From Streptococcus oralis (GTDB taxonomy: Bacteria; Bacillota; Bacilli; Lactobacillales; Streptococcaceae), in the NCBI RefSeq assembly GCF_002386345.1, contig NZ_CP023507.1, positions 1,364,001 through 1,428,000 on the forward strand: a DNA stretch of 64,000 bases, written 5' to 3'. Position 1 is the first letter of the stretch, and each line of letters begins with the position of its first letter. The notes beneath the pieces are model-generated. The model saw only the letters and a list, made by a program, of their open reading frames with translations. It was not told where the DNA came from and did no database searches. The translations under genes were made by a program, and so were the position numbers. Positions 45,231 through 55,849 of the stretch are shown piece after piece.

Positions 45231-47447
45231 TTAGCCGTTGGTCCGTTTGACGGAGTAAACCTCTGGCACACTCTTGATTTTGTCAACGACCGTTGTCAGC
45301 GTAGAAAGGTTTGAAATTCCAAAGGACACATGGATATTGGCAAATTTCATATCCTTGGTTGGTTGAGCATTAACGGTTGAGATATTTTTGGTCGTGTTGG
45401 AGAGAACTTGTAAAACATCGTTCAAAAGCCCTGTACGGTTGAGACCATAGATATCGATGTGGGCAGTGTATTCCTTGCTTGAGAATTGATCTTCCCACTC
45501 CACATCAAGGAGACGTTGCTCGTAGTTTTCTTGGGCACGGAGATTCATACAGTCCACACGGTGAATAGCCACACCGCGTCCCTTAGTAATGTAGCCGACA
45601 ATGTCGTCACCCGGCACTGGATTGCAACACTTGGCAATCCGAACTAGGAGACCTGAAGCACCTTCAATGACCACGCCACCCTCATGCTTAACCTTGAGGG
45701 TTTCTTTGTTCTCAACCTTAACTTCGCCACCTTTGACAAGCTCTTCTGCTTCCGCCTTGGCCTTAGCGCGTTCTTCCTCGCGGCGTTCCTTTTCGGTCAA
45801 ACGGTTAAAGACGGTAATAGCGCCAATTTCTCCAAAACCAATGGCCGCAAAGAGAGACTCCTCTGTCTTGTAGCTGGTCTTTTGAAGAACCTCATCCATA
45901 TGGCGCTTGTCCATGAATTTATTGGCTACATAGCCGTTTTCTTGGAACTGGGCCATCAACATTTCACGGCCCTTGTTAACGGATAATTCCTTGTCTTGAT
46001 TTTTAAAGAACTGACGAATCTTGTTGCGCGCCTTGCTGGTCTTGACCATGTTGAGCCAGTCACGACTCGGACCAAAGGAGTTGGGATTGGTGATAATTTC
46101 AACCTGATCCCCTGTCTTGAGCTTGGTTGTCAGTGGAACCATACGGCCATTGACCTTGGCACCAGTCGCTTTTTCACCGACTTTGGTATGGATTTCATAG
46201 GCAAAGTCAATCGGTCCTGAATCTTTTGGAAGGGAGCGAACCGCACCATCTGGAGTAAAGACGTAAATCTCCTCCGCCAGATAGTTTTCTTTAACAGAGT
46301 CCACAAATTCCTTGGCATCATCAGCCTGGTCTTGGAGCTCCATCATCTCCTTGATCCAGTTCATCCCAATAGCAGATTCCTTGCTGTTGACCTGCCCTTT
46401 AATGCCTTTCTTATAAGCCCAGTGAGCCGCAACCCCGTACTCAGCCACTTCGTGCATTTCCTTGGTCCGAATCTGGAACTCAATCGGCCCTTTTGGCCCA
46501 TAAACAGTTGTATGGATAGACTGGTAACCATTGGCCTTACGATTGGCGATATAGTCTTTGAAGCGGCCTGGCATAGGTTTCCAAAGTTCATGCACATAAC
46601 CCAGCATAGCATAGACATCACTCTGGGTATCTAAGATACAGCGAATGGCAATCAGGTCATAAATTTCCTCAAAGCGTTTCTTCTTATCCTGCATCTTGCG
46701 GTAGATCGAATAGATATGCTTAGGACGACCATAGATTTTTCCTTTGAGATTTCTTTCTGTAGCGTACTCTTCCAACTTGGTTACAACTTCATCGACCAAA
46801 GCCTCACGTTCTCTGCGTTTTTCCTTCATCATGTGGGTGATCTTGTAAAACTCAGTTGGATTGAGATAACGGAAAGATAGATCTTCCAACTCCCACTTGA
46901 CACTGGAAATCCCTAGACGATGAGCAAGTGGTGCATAAATTTCCATGGTTTCTCTGGAGATACGCTCTTGCTTATCCTTTCGAAGGTGTTTGAGAGTCCG
47001 CATATTGTGCAAACGGTCCGATAATTTAACCAAGATAACACGGATATCCTCTGACATGGCCATAAGCATCTTGCGGTGATTTTCAGCCAATTGTTCCTCG
47101 AGTGATTTGTACTCAACCTTACCAAGCTTGGTCACCCCATCAACGATAATCCGAACATCATGACCGAACTCTCTCTCCAAATCATCCAGTGTCGCATCTG
47201 TATCCTCAACCACATCATGCAAAAAACCGCAGGCAACCGTCACGGCATCTAGCTTGAGTTTAGCTAAAATCCCTGCCACCTGAATGGGATGAATAATATA
47301 GGGCTCACCTGATTTCCGAAACTGCCCACTATGACAGTCAACTGCGTAAATCAATGCTTTTTGTACAAAAGCAACGTCTTCCTTTGTTAAATATTCTCTC
47401 GTTAAAGCGACTACCTGATCGCCCGTCAAATTCACTTCTTTCGGCAT
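45231..47447 (-). CDS. rel: bifunctional (p)ppGpp synthetase/hydrolase Rel
   Basis: Rel makes and breaks the alarmone (p)ppGpp in the stringent response on the ribosome. The 738-residue protein has an HD hydrolase domain ([11 protein letters not shown]), a synthetase domain ([18 protein letters not shown]) and a TGS domain ([15 protein letters not shown]). A zinc-finger-like region ([12 protein letters not shown]) and a C-terminal ACT domain follow. All parts are intact, so both activities are expected. Confidence 0.95.
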   Translation of the reverse strand: MPKEVNLTGDQVVALTREYLTKEDVAFVQKALIYAVDCHSGQFRKSGEPYIIHPIQVAGILAKLKLDAVTVACGFLHDVVEDTDATLDDLEREFGHDVRIIVDGVTKLGKVEYKSLEEQLAENHRKMLMAMSEDIRVILVKLSDRLHNMRTLKHLRKDKQERISRETMEIYAPLAHRLGISSVKWELEDLSFRYLNPTEFYKITHMMKEKRREREALVDEVVTKLEEYATERNLKGKIYGRPKHIYSIYRKMQDKKKRFEEIYDLIAIRCILDTQSDVYAMLGYVHELWKPMPGRFKDYIANRKANGYQSIHTTVYGPKGPIEFQIRTKEMHEVAEYGVAAHWAYKKGIKGQVNSKESAIGMNWIKEMMELQDQADDAKEFVDSVKENYLAEEIYVFTPDGAVRSLPKDSGPIDFAYEIHTKVGEKATGAKVNGRMVPLTTKLKTGDQVEIITNPNSFGPSRDWLNMVKTSKARNKIRQFFKNQDKELSVNKGREMLMAQFQENGYVANKFMDKRHMDEVLQKTSYKTEESLFAAIGFGEIGAITVFNRLTEKERREEERAKAKAEAEELVKGGEVKVENKETLKVKHEGGVVIEGASGLLVRIAKCCNPVPGDDIVGYITKGRGVAIHRVDCMNLRAQENYEQRLLDVEWEDQFSSKEYTAHIDIYGLNRTGLLNDVLQVLSNTTKNISTVNAQPTKDMKFANIHVSFGISNLSTLTTVVDKIKSVPEVYSVKRTNG

Positions 47448-47586
47448 CTATACTCTCCAATTCTTCCTACCATTTTATCACTTTTTTAAGGATATGAAAA
47501 CTAGAAAAGCTCTGTTTTTATGCCAATACCAATCATTAAAAAAACACTGCCAGATTTCTCTAGTAGTGTTTTGACATTTCATTTGC

Positions 47587-48717
47587 TTAGTAGACTGTTT
47601 TTTCAGTTTCTACGTCGAAGAAGTGTGCTTTGTTCAAGTCAAATCCAAGTTCAACTGTTGCACCTGTTTGCAAGTAGTCACGAGCATCCACTTTGGCAAC
47701 AAATTCGTCTTTACCAACTTGGCAGTAAAGGTGAGATTCTGAACCAAGCAATTCTGATACTGAGATAGTAGCTTTGACAACTGATTCTGGGAATGTTTCA
47801 AGGAAAGCAGGTTCTGCATTCACATCTTCTGGACGGATACCGAAAATCAATTCTTTTCCTTCGTAGCCTTTGTCACGAAGAACTTTCAAAGCACCTTCTG
47901 GCACTTTCAAACGGAAACCGTCAGAAACAATTTCGCTACCGACCAATTTCACATTGATGAAGTTCATAGCTGGGCTTCCGATAAATCCTGCTACAAATTT
48001 GTTAACTGGGTTTTTGTAAACTTCTTGAGGGGTACCGATTTGTTCAACACGTCCGATAGTACCTGTACCAGCTGGGTTCTTAGTTGCTGACATGATAACG
48101 ATACGGTCCGCAAGTGTCATCGCTTCTGTTTGGTCGTGCGTTACGTAGATAGTTGTAGCTCCGATACGACGGTGAATCTTCGCAATTTCAGCACGCATAG
48201 ATACACGAAGTTTGGCATCCAAGTTTGACAAAGGTTCGTCCATCAAGAACACTTTTGCATCACGGACGATGGCACGACCCATGGCAACACGTTGACGTTG
48301 ACCACCTGAAAGGTCAGCAGGTTTACGATCCAAGAATTCTTTCAAACCAAGGATTGCTGCTGCTTCTTGAACACGTTTGTCGATGTCTTCCTTGCTGTAT
48401 TTACGCAATTTCAAACCGAAAGCCATGTTGTCATATACAGTCATGTGTGGGTAAAGAGCGTAGTTTTGGAATACCATGGCGATGTCACGGTCTTTTGGAG
48501 CTACGTCGTTGACAACCACGCCATCGATAGATGCCGTACCTTCTGTAATGTCTTCAAGACCAGCAATCATACGAAGAGTTGTTGATTTACCACATCCTGA
48601 AGGACCTACGAAAACGATAAATTCTTTGTCTTTGATGTCCAAGTTGAAATCTTCAACTGAGTAGTGTTCGCTGTTTGGATATTTTTTGTAAATGTTTTTA
48701 AGATTTAATTCTACCAT
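47587..48717 (-). CDS. msmK: multi-sugar ABC transporter ATPase MsmK
   Basis: The 376-residue ATPase of the MalK/UgpC family has [30 protein letters not shown] and a C-terminal regulatory OB domain. In streptococci MsmK is a shared ATPase that energises several sugar importers (raffinose, maltodextrin, sialic acid). It stands alone here with no permease genes, which fits that role. The ATG of MVELNLKN is preceded by AAGGAG at 10 bp; the longer frame extends into the promoter. A cre-like site lies upstream. Confidence 0.93.
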   Translation of the reverse strand: MVELNLKNIYKKYPNSEHYSVEDFNLDIKDKEFIVFVGPSGCGKSTTLRMIAGLEDITEGTASIDGVVVNDVAPKDRDIAMVFQNYALYPHMTVYDNMAFGLKLRKYSKEDIDKRVQEAAAILGLKEFLDRKPADLSGGQRQRVAMGRAIVRDAKVFLMDEPLSNLDAKLRVSMRAEIAKIHRRIGATTIYVTHDQTEAMTLADRIVIMSATKNPAGTGTIGRVEQIGTPQEVYKNPVNKFVAGFIGSPAMNFINVKLVGSEIVSDGFRLKVPEGALKVLRDKGYEGKELIFGIRPEDVNAEPAFLETFPESVVKATISVSELLGSESHLYCQVGKDEFVAKVDARDYLQTGATVELGFDLNKAHFFDVETEKTVY

Positions 48718-48751
48718 GGAAGGTGAACTCCTTTTATTTTTTGATAGTTTC

Positions 48752-48775
48752 ATTATAAATGAAAACGCTTTACAT
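48752..48775 (-). promoter_or_regulatory. msmK promoter with cre (CcpA) site
   Basis: On the minus strand TATAAT is at 48752-48757. Immediately upstream is ATGTAAAGCGTTTTCAT, which read on the plus strand is ATGAAAACGCTTTACAT, a good match to the cre consensus. Catabolite repression by CcpA is therefore likely. Confidence 0.75.
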
Positions 48776-48831
48776 TTCTATGGCAAGGTGACCAAAAAAA
48801 TAAAAAAGTTCTGTGCAACTTGCACAAAACT

Positions 48832-49701
48832 TTAGAGAATATCTGGTAAAATCAACTGATAACACAAGGTAAGATCCGTTAACTCCTTCAACTGAAGTCC
48901 TGTTAACTCTTCCCATTTATCAATCTTATATTGGAGAGAATTGCGGTGCAGATAGAGTTGCTGGGCTGTTTTAGTCAGAACAGCACTGTTTTCCCAAAGA
49001 GAAAGAATGATTTCCTGAATCTGATCCTGATCCAAAATCATCTGGTGCAGGCATTCTTTAATGACTCTCGAGTCCACTAGCCTTTCTCCCATACTCCACA
49101 GATAGAGCTGTGAAAAGGTGTGTACACCTTGGTGACCTTGGCGCCACCAAGTCTTAAACAAATCTCGCTCCGCTTTGATCAAGTCTGATAGGGCTTGAGA
49201 GCCTGTCTGAAACCACACCTGCCCCAACATGATAGACAGACGAAGGTCAAAGTCATACTCAACCGCTTCAATCGTATCAGATAAGATTGAGCGAACAGAG
49301 GTGTACTTATCTTGTTGAAGCACAAATACATAATCCTGAGCCCCGACCTGCAATACTGTCTGGCAATTGGGAAAAAGAGTCCGCATCATGTCTAGCCAAG
49401 AGGATAGATTTTCCTGTTGGAAATAGGAAAGATGGCAATAAACCAGCTGAATCTTTTTGAAAGTTTGTGGTGCCTGCCCCTTCCCCTCAATCAGATAGGG
49501 ATACCAAGGATTGAGCGAACGAGCCTGCTCTTGCTGGGTCAAAAGGGCAACCAGCTGCTTTTCACGCTCGCTGAGCCCAGCTTCCTCCAGTAAAATCCAC
49601 TGCTTAGAAGCTAAAGGGAGAGTGAGATAGCCCGGTTTCTCTACTGGCTGATCTGAAATCTGAGCTTCAGGAAACCAGTCTTGTAATTCCTTTGCAATCA
49701 T
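48832..49701 (-). CDS. CdaR/PucR-type regulator with C-terminal HTH
   Basis: The 289-residue protein ends in a PucR/CdaR helix-turn-helix (SAVLTKTAQQLYLHRNSLQYKIDKWEELTG, in parts: TAQQLYLHRNSL, YKIDKW). Its N-terminal 200 residues are not recognised. The ligand and targets are unknown. It is 3 bp after mrnC and the last gene of the pnp-cysE-cysS cluster, upstream of msmK but separated from it by msmK's own promoter. Confidence 0.75.
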   Translation of the reverse strand: MIAKELQDWFPEAQISDQPVEKPGYLTLPLASKQWILLEEAGLSEREKQLVALLTQQEQARSLNPWYPYLIEGKGQAPQTFKKIQLVYCHLSYFQQENLSSWLDMMRTLFPNCQTVLQVGAQDYVFVLQQDKYTSVRSILSDTIEAVEYDFDLRLSIMLGQVWFQTGSQALSDLIKAERDLFKTWWRQGHQGVHTFSQLYLWSMGERLVDSRVIKECLHQMILDQDQIQEIILSLWENSAVLTKTAQQLYLHRNSLQYKIDKWEELTGLQLKELTDLTLCYQLILPDIL

Positions 49702-49704
49702 ATT

Positions 49705-50091
49705 CTAGCCCTCCACTTTTTGGATGCACCAAGAAATTATGGTCTCTAGACGCTCCAGATTTTCAGTCAGATGGAGATAGCCCATGACTGCTTCAAAACC
49801 TGTAGACATGCGGTAAGTCACCACATCAGCATTTTTAGCCTTTGTGTGGCTATTGGTATTGCGACCACGTTTATAGATTTCTTCTTCTTTTTCCGTCAGG
49901 ACTTGCTCCTCCAACATGAGGGCAATCAAGCGAGCCTGAGCCTTGGCTGAGACATACTTAGTCGCCTCTTGGTGGAGTTTGTTGGGTTTGGTCATGCCTT
50001 TACGGATGAGATGGCGACGGATATACATGGAGTAAACTGCATCTCCTTCAAAAGCTAGCGCAATCCCGTTAATGAGATTGACATCAATCAC
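49705..50091 (-). CDS. mrnC: Mini-ribonuclease 3
   Basis: Mini-III cuts double-stranded RNA and matures 23S rRNA ends. The 128-residue protein has the RNase III catalytic core (ALAFEGDAVYSMYIRRHL and EEEIYKRGRNT) and no dsRNA-binding domain, as expected. It starts with GTG and overlaps cysS by 8 bp. Linkage of mrnC to cysS is common in Firmicutes. Confidence 0.93.
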   Translation of the reverse strand: MIDVNLINGIALAFEGDAVYSMYIRRHLIRKGMTKPNKLHQEATKYVSAKAQARLIALMLEEQVLTEKEEEIYKRGRNTNSHTKAKNADVVTYRMSTGFEAVMGYLHLTENLERLETIISWCIQKVEG

Positions 50092-51427
50092 GAGTCCACC
50101 TCACTCCATCCTTGGTATCAAGGAGCTTAATTCCTTGAGTCGCTAATTGGTCACGGATTTGGTCTGCTGTCGCAAAGTCACGATTGGCACGCGCTTCTTG
50201 ACGTTTTTGGATCAAAGCTTCAATCTCTGCATCCAAAACTTCCTCAACAAAGACAATCCCAAAGACCTCCAACATATCCGCAAGAGCTTCCTTAACACTT
50301 GCATCATAGTTTCCTGAGTTGATCCATTTGGCCATTTCAAAGACAACTGTGATACCGTTGGCGGAGTTGAAATCCTCATCCATAGCGGCAACAAACTTGT
50401 CTTTAAAAGCTTGTAACTCTTGGGTATCCACGTTTCCTGTAAATGGTTGTTCGTAAGTGTTCTTCAGATATTTGAGATTAGTTTCGGCGTCTCGCACTGC
50501 TTTTTCGGTAAAGTTGATAGGCTTACGGTAATGCTGAGTCGCAAAGAAGAAACGCAACACTTGCCCATCGAGGGTTTTGAGGGCATCGTGTACGGTTATA
50601 AAGTTGCCCAAGGACTTAGACATCTTAACATTGTCGATATTGACAAAGCCATTGTGCATCCAGTAGTTAGCAAAAGTCTTGCCTGTTTTTGCTTCTGACT
50701 GGGCAATTTCGTTGGTATGGTGAGGAAACTCCAAATCAGCTCCACCACCGTGGATATCAATGGTATCTCCCAAAATCTCTGTCGACATGACTGAACATTC
50801 AATATGCCAACCCGGACGACCAGGTCCCCAAGGGCTATCCCAGGAAATCTCGCCTGGCTTTGCAGCTTTCCAAAGGGCAAAGTCTACAGGATTTTCCTTG
50901 CGAGCCGTTTCTTCATCGGTACGACCTGAAGCACCCAGCTCCAAATCTTCCAAGGTTTTATTGGCCAATTTAGCATAGTTGTGAGATTTTTCCACGCGGA
51001 AGTAAACATCTCCTTGACTCTCGTAAGCATAACCTTTTTCAATCAAGACTTCCACAAAACGAATGATGTCCGCCATAAACTCCACCACACGCGGATGGCG
51101 AGTCGCAGGTTTCACGCCCAAAGCTGTCACATCCTCACGAAAGGCAGCGATGTACTTGTCCGCAACCTCCAGAGGCGTGATACCTTCTTCCTTGGCACGG
51201 TTGATAATCTTATCGTCTACATCTGTAAAGTTGGAAATATAGGCAACTTCGTAGCCACGGTATTCGAAATAACGACGAATGGTATCAAAAGCCACCGTCG
51301 AACGGGCATTCCCTACGTGAATATAGTTGTATACCGTTGGCCCACAGACATACATGCGAACCTTTCCTTCTTCGATTGGGACAAATTCTCGCAAATCACG
51401 AGACATGGTGTCGTAAATTTTAATCAT
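50084..51427 (-). CDS. cysS: cysteinyl-tRNA synthetase
   Basis: CysS attaches cysteine to tRNA-Cys. The 447-residue class I synthetase has YVCGPTVYNYIHVGNARS (HIGH region, Cys zinc ligand), HGGGADLEFPHHTNE and KMSKSLGN. The ATG at MIKIYDTM is 8 bp after GGGAG and is preferred to a GTG three codons upstream. It belongs to the cluster that also has cysE, so cysteine synthesis and use are co-transcribed. Confidence 0.96.
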   Translation of the reverse strand: MIKIYDTMSRDLREFVPIEEGKVRMYVCGPTVYNYIHVGNARSTVAFDTIRRYFEYRGYEVAYISNFTDVDDKIINRAKEEGITPLEVADKYIAAFREDVTALGVKPATRHPRVVEFMADIIRFVEVLIEKGYAYESQGDVYFRVEKSHNYAKLANKTLEDLELGASGRTDEETARKENPVDFALWKAAKPGEISWDSPWGPGRPGWHIECSVMSTEILGDTIDIHGGGADLEFPHHTNEIAQSEAKTGKTFANYWMHNGFVNIDNVKMSKSLGNFITVHDALKTLDGQVLRFFFATQHYRKPINFTEKAVRDAETNLKYLKNTYEQPFTGNVDTQELQAFKDKFVAAMDEDFNSANGITVVFEMAKWINSGNYDASVKEALADMLEVFGIVFVEEVLDAEIEALIQKRQEARANRDFATADQIRDQLATQGIKLLDTKDGVRWTRD

Positions 51428-51444
51428 GCGGTCCACTCCCTTCT

Positions 51445-51966
51445 CTATTTCTGACTTTTTCGGCTGAAAACCAGCTCTGCAAAAGGGCCAAATTGTCTGA
51501 GGCTATCCAGTTGGTAAAAGCGCTGCCCTTCCTCTTGGGTAAAGAGGGGAACCCCCTTTCCTAGGATAAGGGGCGCTATCTGAATAATGAGGTGATCGAA
51601 AAGATCCGCATCCAAGAGCGGTCCTACCAAGGAATTACCACCAATCACAAAGACATTTTTGCCTTTGTCAATCTGGCGAACAAAGTCCACCACATCCCCA
51701 GCTACTGGCTGGTAATTGCTGACAGGCAGATGCCTATCATGCGTAAAGACATAATTTTCCGTAGCTTGATAAAAACTTTCTACATCTTGTAAATCTTGGA
51801 TTTCCTCAAAGGTCCGCTTGCCCATGATGGTGATATCCATTTGTCTGTAAAAGTCATCATAGCCTGTATCCTCTACAGAACCAAGCTGATGCAGCCAGTC
51901 TATCCTGTGCTGGCTGTCTGCCAAGTAGCCATCCATGGTGATACAGCCGTAAAAATATACTGCCAT
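51445..51966 (-). CDS. dihydrofolate reductase-fold / RibD C-terminal-like reductase
   Basis: The 173-residue protein has the RibD_C/DHFR-like fold signs: N-terminal YFYGCITMDGYLAD, MGKRTFEEI, VIGGNSLVG and LIIQIAPLILGKGVPLF. Proteins of this family are NADPH-dependent reductases of mostly unknown substrate; it is not the folate enzyme itself. It lies 17 bp before cysS and 8 bp after the phosphorylase gene. Confidence 0.82.
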   Translation of the reverse strand: MAVYFYGCITMDGYLADSQHRIDWLHQLGSVEDTGYDDFYRQMDITIMGKRTFEEIQDLQDVESFYQATENYVFTHDRHLPVSNYQPVAGDVVDFVRQIDKGKNVFVIGGNSLVGPLLDADLFDHLIIQIAPLILGKGVPLFTQEEGQRFYQLDSLRQFGPFAELVFSRKSQK

Positions 51967-51974
51967 TCTTGTAG

Positions 51975-52739
51975 TTACCTTTCTAGTTCCTTTGCTATTG
52001 TCAAAGCGATATTGAAAAAAGTCATGGCATCAGCTGTCCGCTCTTCATGGCGGGCATCCCAGGTTCTGTTATGATGATCCACATAGTCAGCTGTGTAGAA
52101 GAACTGATAGACTTTACTCTTGCGAAATTGACTCCAAGCCATGATAGCTGAAGCTTCCATGTCCACCACTTGAGCTCCAGCAGCCAAGCGACGTTTGACC
52201 TTATCAGGCGTTTCTCGATAAAAGGCATCAGTCGTCCAAGACTTGGTGCGGATATGTTCGATATTGTGCTTGTCAAAGATGGCTTCCAGCTCGATCAGCA
52301 GAGACTCGTCATAGGCGACTTCATCACCCGGTGGGGCATAGTGATAGCTAGTTCCTTCATCTCGCAATGCTGCCGCAGGTAGGATAATTTTATCCGCCTC
52401 AATTGAGCGGTCCAAAACGCCACAGGAACCTAAAATGATAAAATTTTTGAAGCCTCTGGCCGCCAACTCCTCCAGCTGGCCGACTATCATGGGAGCCCCA
52501 ATTGGAGCCAACATAACTGCTAGCTTGCTAGGTCCTTGGCCATAAATATACCATGGATGATGGCCGTTTATGCTTTTCAAATAGCCTCCCGGATAGACAT
52601 CTTCTGACTCAATCAAACGTTTCAGAATTTCGCCATTAAAGGACAGAATGATGGTTTCGCATACCTCTCCCTTGTCATGGACTGGCTTTTCAGTTGGCTC
52701 AATAACTGCTGCTACATCTTCAAATTCCTCTAATAGCAT
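51975..52739 (-). CDS. nucleoside phosphorylase family protein
   Basis: The 254-residue protein has the PNP/UDP phosphorylase signatures: phosphate loop LGSCGVLDRSI, and DMEASAIMAW late in the sequence for ribose binding. The exact nucleoside cannot be told; uridine or purine nucleosides are typical. It is part of the cysE-cysS cluster. Confidence 0.85.
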   Translation of the reverse strand: MLLEEFEDVAAVIEPTEKPVHDKGEVCETIILSFNGEILKRLIESEDVYPGGYLKSINGHHPWYIYGQGPSKLAVMLAPIGAPMIVGQLEELAARGFKNFIILGSCGVLDRSIEADKIILPAAALRDEGTSYHYAPPGDEVAYDESLLIELEAIFDKHNIEHIRTKSWTTDAFYRETPDKVKRRLAAGAQVVDMEASAIMAWSQFRKSKVYQFFYTADYVDHHNRTWDARHEERTADAMTFFNIALTIAKELER

Positions 52740-52752
52740 AACTTCTCTTTCT

Positions 52753-52953
52753 TTAAGGCTCCAGCAAATCCGCCTTCATTTTATTTAGACGGCGCAGTTT
52801 GGTCTCATCTTTTTTGGCTTCACTGATATAATGAGCCCATTCACGCTGGTGGCTAGGTGGCAGTTTAATAAAGCGCTCCTTAGCAAGACCATCCAAGCGT
52901 TCTTGCAACTCAAGAACTGCCTGGTTCAAAATTGCGTCTGATAAATCTGACAT
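52753..52953 (-). CDS. 66-residue OmdA/YdeI-like mini-protein
   Basis: The small protein resembles only the C-terminal helical segment of YdeI/OmdA-type proteins, with PPSHQREWAHYISEAKKDETKLRRLNK as the key stretch (PPSHxREW, EAKKxET, RRLNK). Full-length relatives have an additional N-terminal domain that is absent here. It is in a tight cluster (13 bp before the phosphorylase gene) and AGGAGG lies before the ATG, so it is probably a real gene. Its function is unknown. Confidence 0.7.
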   Translation of the reverse strand: MSDLSDAILNQAVLELQERLDGLAKERFIKLPPSHQREWAHYISEAKKDETKLRRLNKMKADLLEP

Positions 52954-53002
52954 AGTTCTTACCTCCTGTCATACTTCACCTCGATAACTTTGCTACCCTA
53001 TC

Positions 53003-53620
53003 CTACAGACTTGATGAATGGTGACTGGCTTCACGGGCATGCTCTAGCTTGTCTAGATAGTATTCTCGTTTTTCTTCAACTTCGTGGATCGTCGGCTCAT
53101 CCTTCTGTCCATGAACTCGGACGATCTTAGCTGGGATTCCGACAACTGTCACATCGCTCGGAACATCTGCCACAACCACTGCACCCGCCCCAACTTTGGC
53201 TTTCTCTCCAATTTCAATAGGGCCAATCACCTGAGCGTGGGCCGAAATCAGCGCCCCTTTTCGAACAGTCGGATGGCGTTTGCCAACATCCTTCCCTGTT
53301 CCACCAAGAGTCACTCCGTGATAGAGAAGAACGCCTTTTTCAACAATCGCCGTCTCTCCAATCACCAGGCCTGAACCATGGTCGATAAAAACACCTGAGT
53401 CAATCTGGGCACCCGGATGGATCTCAATCTGAGTCCAAAAGCGCCAAAACTGACTGTGCATCCGAGCTAGGAGTTTGAAGCCATGCTTCCAGAGAAAATG
53501 CGAGAGACGGTGAGCTGCTAAGGCCTTGACACCTGGATAAGTCAGCAAAACTTCCAAACTGTTGCGTGCCGCTGGATCATTTTCTTTTACAATATCAATG
53601 GTTTCGCGCCACCATCCCAT
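53003..53620 (-). CDS. cysE: serine O-acetyltransferase
   Basis: CysE acetylates serine, the first step of cysteine synthesis. The 205-residue protein has a helical N-terminal domain and a left-handed beta-helix with hexapeptide repeats (HPGAQIDSGVFIDHGSGLVIGE, in parts; GVTLGGTGKDVGKRHP; GAGAVVVADVP). It is 15 bp after pnp. Confidence 0.95.
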   Translation of the reverse strand: MGWWRETIDIVKENDPAARNSLEVLLTYPGVKALAAHRLSHFLWKHGFKLLARMHSQFWRFWTQIEIHPGAQIDSGVFIDHGSGLVIGETAIVEKGVLLYHGVTLGGTGKDVGKRHPTVRKGALISAHAQVIGPIEIGEKAKVGAGAVVVADVPSDVTVVGIPAKIVRVHGQKDEPTIHEVEEKREYYLDKLEHAREASHHSSSL

Positions 53621-53635
53621 ACATTTCTCCTTTTC

Positions 53636-55849
53636 TTATTCTGAATCTTTTGGTGTTTCTGTAAATTCTTTCTTCGGTTTGTGGTCCTTGTGATGACGTG
53701 GACGGTGAGGTCGCTCAGACTTTTCACCTTTTTCATCATGCTCAGGTTTTGGCGGACGAGGAAGAAGGGCTTTCATAGAGGCATCGATACGGCCTTTTTC
53801 ATCAATCTTGATAACCTTAACATCGACTTCATCACCGATAGCTACCAAGTCCTCGACACGGTTGGTACGAGTCCAAGCCATTTCTGAGATGTGAACAAGT
53901 GCATCTGTCTTATCAAAGAGGTTGACAAAGGCACCAAATTTCTCGATACGAACAACCTTAGCATGGTAAACTTCATCCACTTTCGCTTCACGAACCAAGC
54001 CAGCGATGATTTCTTTGGTACGGTTAATGGCATCTTGGTCGCTAGAGTAGATAGATACATTTCCTTCTTCGTCGATATCAATCTTAACGCCTGTTTCAGC
54101 GATAATCTTATCAATGGTTTCTCCACCCTTACCGATGACAATCTTGATCTTGTCCACATCAATCTTGATGGTGTCAATTTTCGGTGCAGTTGGAGCCAAT
54201 TCTGGACGAACTTCTGGAATGGTTGCTTCAATCACATCAAGGATTTCAAAACGAGCTTTCTTGGCTTGAGCAAGGGCTTCAGTCAAGATTTCTGCAGTAA
54301 TTCCTTGGATCTTGATATCCATTTGAAGGGCTGTAATCCCCTCACGAGTACCTGCCACCTTAAAGTCCATGTCTCCAAAGTGGTCTTCCAAACCTTGGAT
54401 ATCTGTCAATACTGTATAGTTATTTCCATCTGAGATAAGTCCCATGGCAATACCAGCTACTGGCGCCTTGATTGGCACACCACCAGCCATAAGGGCAAGA
54501 GTTCCCGCACAGATAGAAGCTTGAGAAGAAGAACCATTTGATTCCAAGACTTCTGCTACCAGACGGATAGCGTATGGGAATTCTTCCAAGCTTGGCAAGA
54601 CTTGAGCAAGAGCACGTTCTCCAAGAGCCCCATGACCAATTTCACGACGACCAGGCGCACCGTAACGACCTGTTTCCCCTACTGAGTATTGCGGGAAGTT
54701 ATAGTGATGCATAAAGCGTTTCTTGTACTCTGGATCCAAACCATCGATGATTTGAGTTTCTCCCATCGGAGCCAAGGTCAAGACTGAAAGGGCTTGAGTT
54801 TGCCCACGAGTAAAGAGACCTGAACCGTGCACACGAGGAAGAAAGTCAACAACCGCATCCAAAGGACGGATTTCATCAACCTTACGACCGTCAGGACGTA
54901 CCTTATCTTCTGTAATCAAACGGCGCACTTCAGCGTGTTCCATTTGTTCCAAGATTTCAGCCACATCACGCATGATACGATCAAATTCTTCGTGGTCTGC
55001 ATATTTTTCTTCGTAAACAGCAGTCACTTGGTCTTTAACTGCTTGAGTTGCAGCTTCACGAGCCAATTTTTCTTCTACTTGAACCGCTTTTTGGAGGTCA
55101 CTATTGTAGGCTGCGATGATTTCAGCTTGCAAGTCCGCATCCACATGAAGCAATTCCACTTCTGCTTTTTCCTTACCAACAGCAGCAACGATTTCTTCTT
55201 GGAAGGCAATCAATTCTTTAACAGCTTCGTGCCCTTTGAGAAGGGCTTCCAACATGATTTCTTCTGACAATTCTTTGGCACCAGACTCAACCATGTTGAT
55301 GGCGTGCTTGGTACCAGCTACTGTCAATTCAAGAAGCGAACGCTCTGCCTGTTCTTGAGTAGGGTTGATGATGATTTGGCCGTCGACATAACCCACTTGT
55401 ACCCCAGCGATTGGTCCGTCAAATGGAATATCTGAAATAGACAAGGCCAATGATGAACCAAACATGGCTGCCATTGGTGCAGATGCATTTTCATCATAAG
55501 AAAGAACTGTGTTGATGACTTGCACTTCGTTACGGAAACCTTCCGCAAACATCGGACGGATTGGACGGTCGATCAAACGCGCTGTCAAGGTCGCATCAGT
55601 AGAAGGACGTCCTTCACGTTTCATAAAGCCACCAGGAAACTTCCCAGCCGCATACATTTTTTCTTCGTAGTTAACTTGAAGTGGGAAGAAATCCCCAGTT
55701 GCCATTTTCTTAGACATAACGGCCGCAGTCAAGACAGTTGACTCACCGTAACGCACGACAACAGAGCCATTTGCTTGCTTAGCAACCTGACCAGTCTCTA
55801 CGATTAACTCACGACCTGCAAAAGTCGTTTGAAACACTTGTTTTGTCAT
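53636..55849 (-). CDS. pnp: polynucleotide phosphorylase
   Basis: PNPase degrades RNA 3' to 5' with phosphate and is part of the degradosome-like assembly. The 737-residue protein has two RNase PH-like domains ([37 protein letters not shown]), a KH domain ([11 protein letters not shown]), an S1 domain ([24 protein letters not shown]) and a basic, His-rich tail. The start is the ATG of [10 protein letters not shown] after AAGGGG; a longer open frame upstream adds 38 residues with no ribosome site. It is preceded by a long structured leader. Confidence 0.95.
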   Translation of the reverse strand: MTKQVFQTTFAGRELIVETGQVAKQANGSVVVRYGESTVLTAAVMSKKMATGDFFPLQVNYEEKMYAAGKFPGGFMKREGRPSTDATLTARLIDRPIRPMFAEGFRNEVQVINTVLSYDENASAPMAAMFGSSLALSISDIPFDGPIAGVQVGYVDGQIIINPTQEQAERSLLELTVAGTKHAINMVESGAKELSEEIMLEALLKGHEAVKELIAFQEEIVAAVGKEKAEVELLHVDADLQAEIIAAYNSDLQKAVQVEEKLAREAATQAVKDQVTAVYEEKYADHEEFDRIMRDVAEILEQMEHAEVRRLITEDKVRPDGRKVDEIRPLDAVVDFLPRVHGSGLFTRGQTQALSVLTLAPMGETQIIDGLDPEYKKRFMHHYNFPQYSVGETGRYGAPGRREIGHGALGERALAQVLPSLEEFPYAIRLVAEVLESNGSSSQASICAGTLALMAGGVPIKAPVAGIAMGLISDGNNYTVLTDIQGLEDHFGDMDFKVAGTREGITALQMDIKIQGITAEILTEALAQAKKARFEILDVIEATIPEVRPELAPTAPKIDTIKIDVDKIKIVIGKGGETIDKIIAETGVKIDIDEEGNVSIYSSDQDAINRTKEIIAGLVREAKVDEVYHAKVVRIEKFGAFVNLFDKTDALVHISEMAWTRTNRVEDLVAIGDEVDVKVIKIDEKGRIDASMKALLPRPPKPEHDEKGEKSERPHRPRHHKDHKPKKEFTETPKDSE

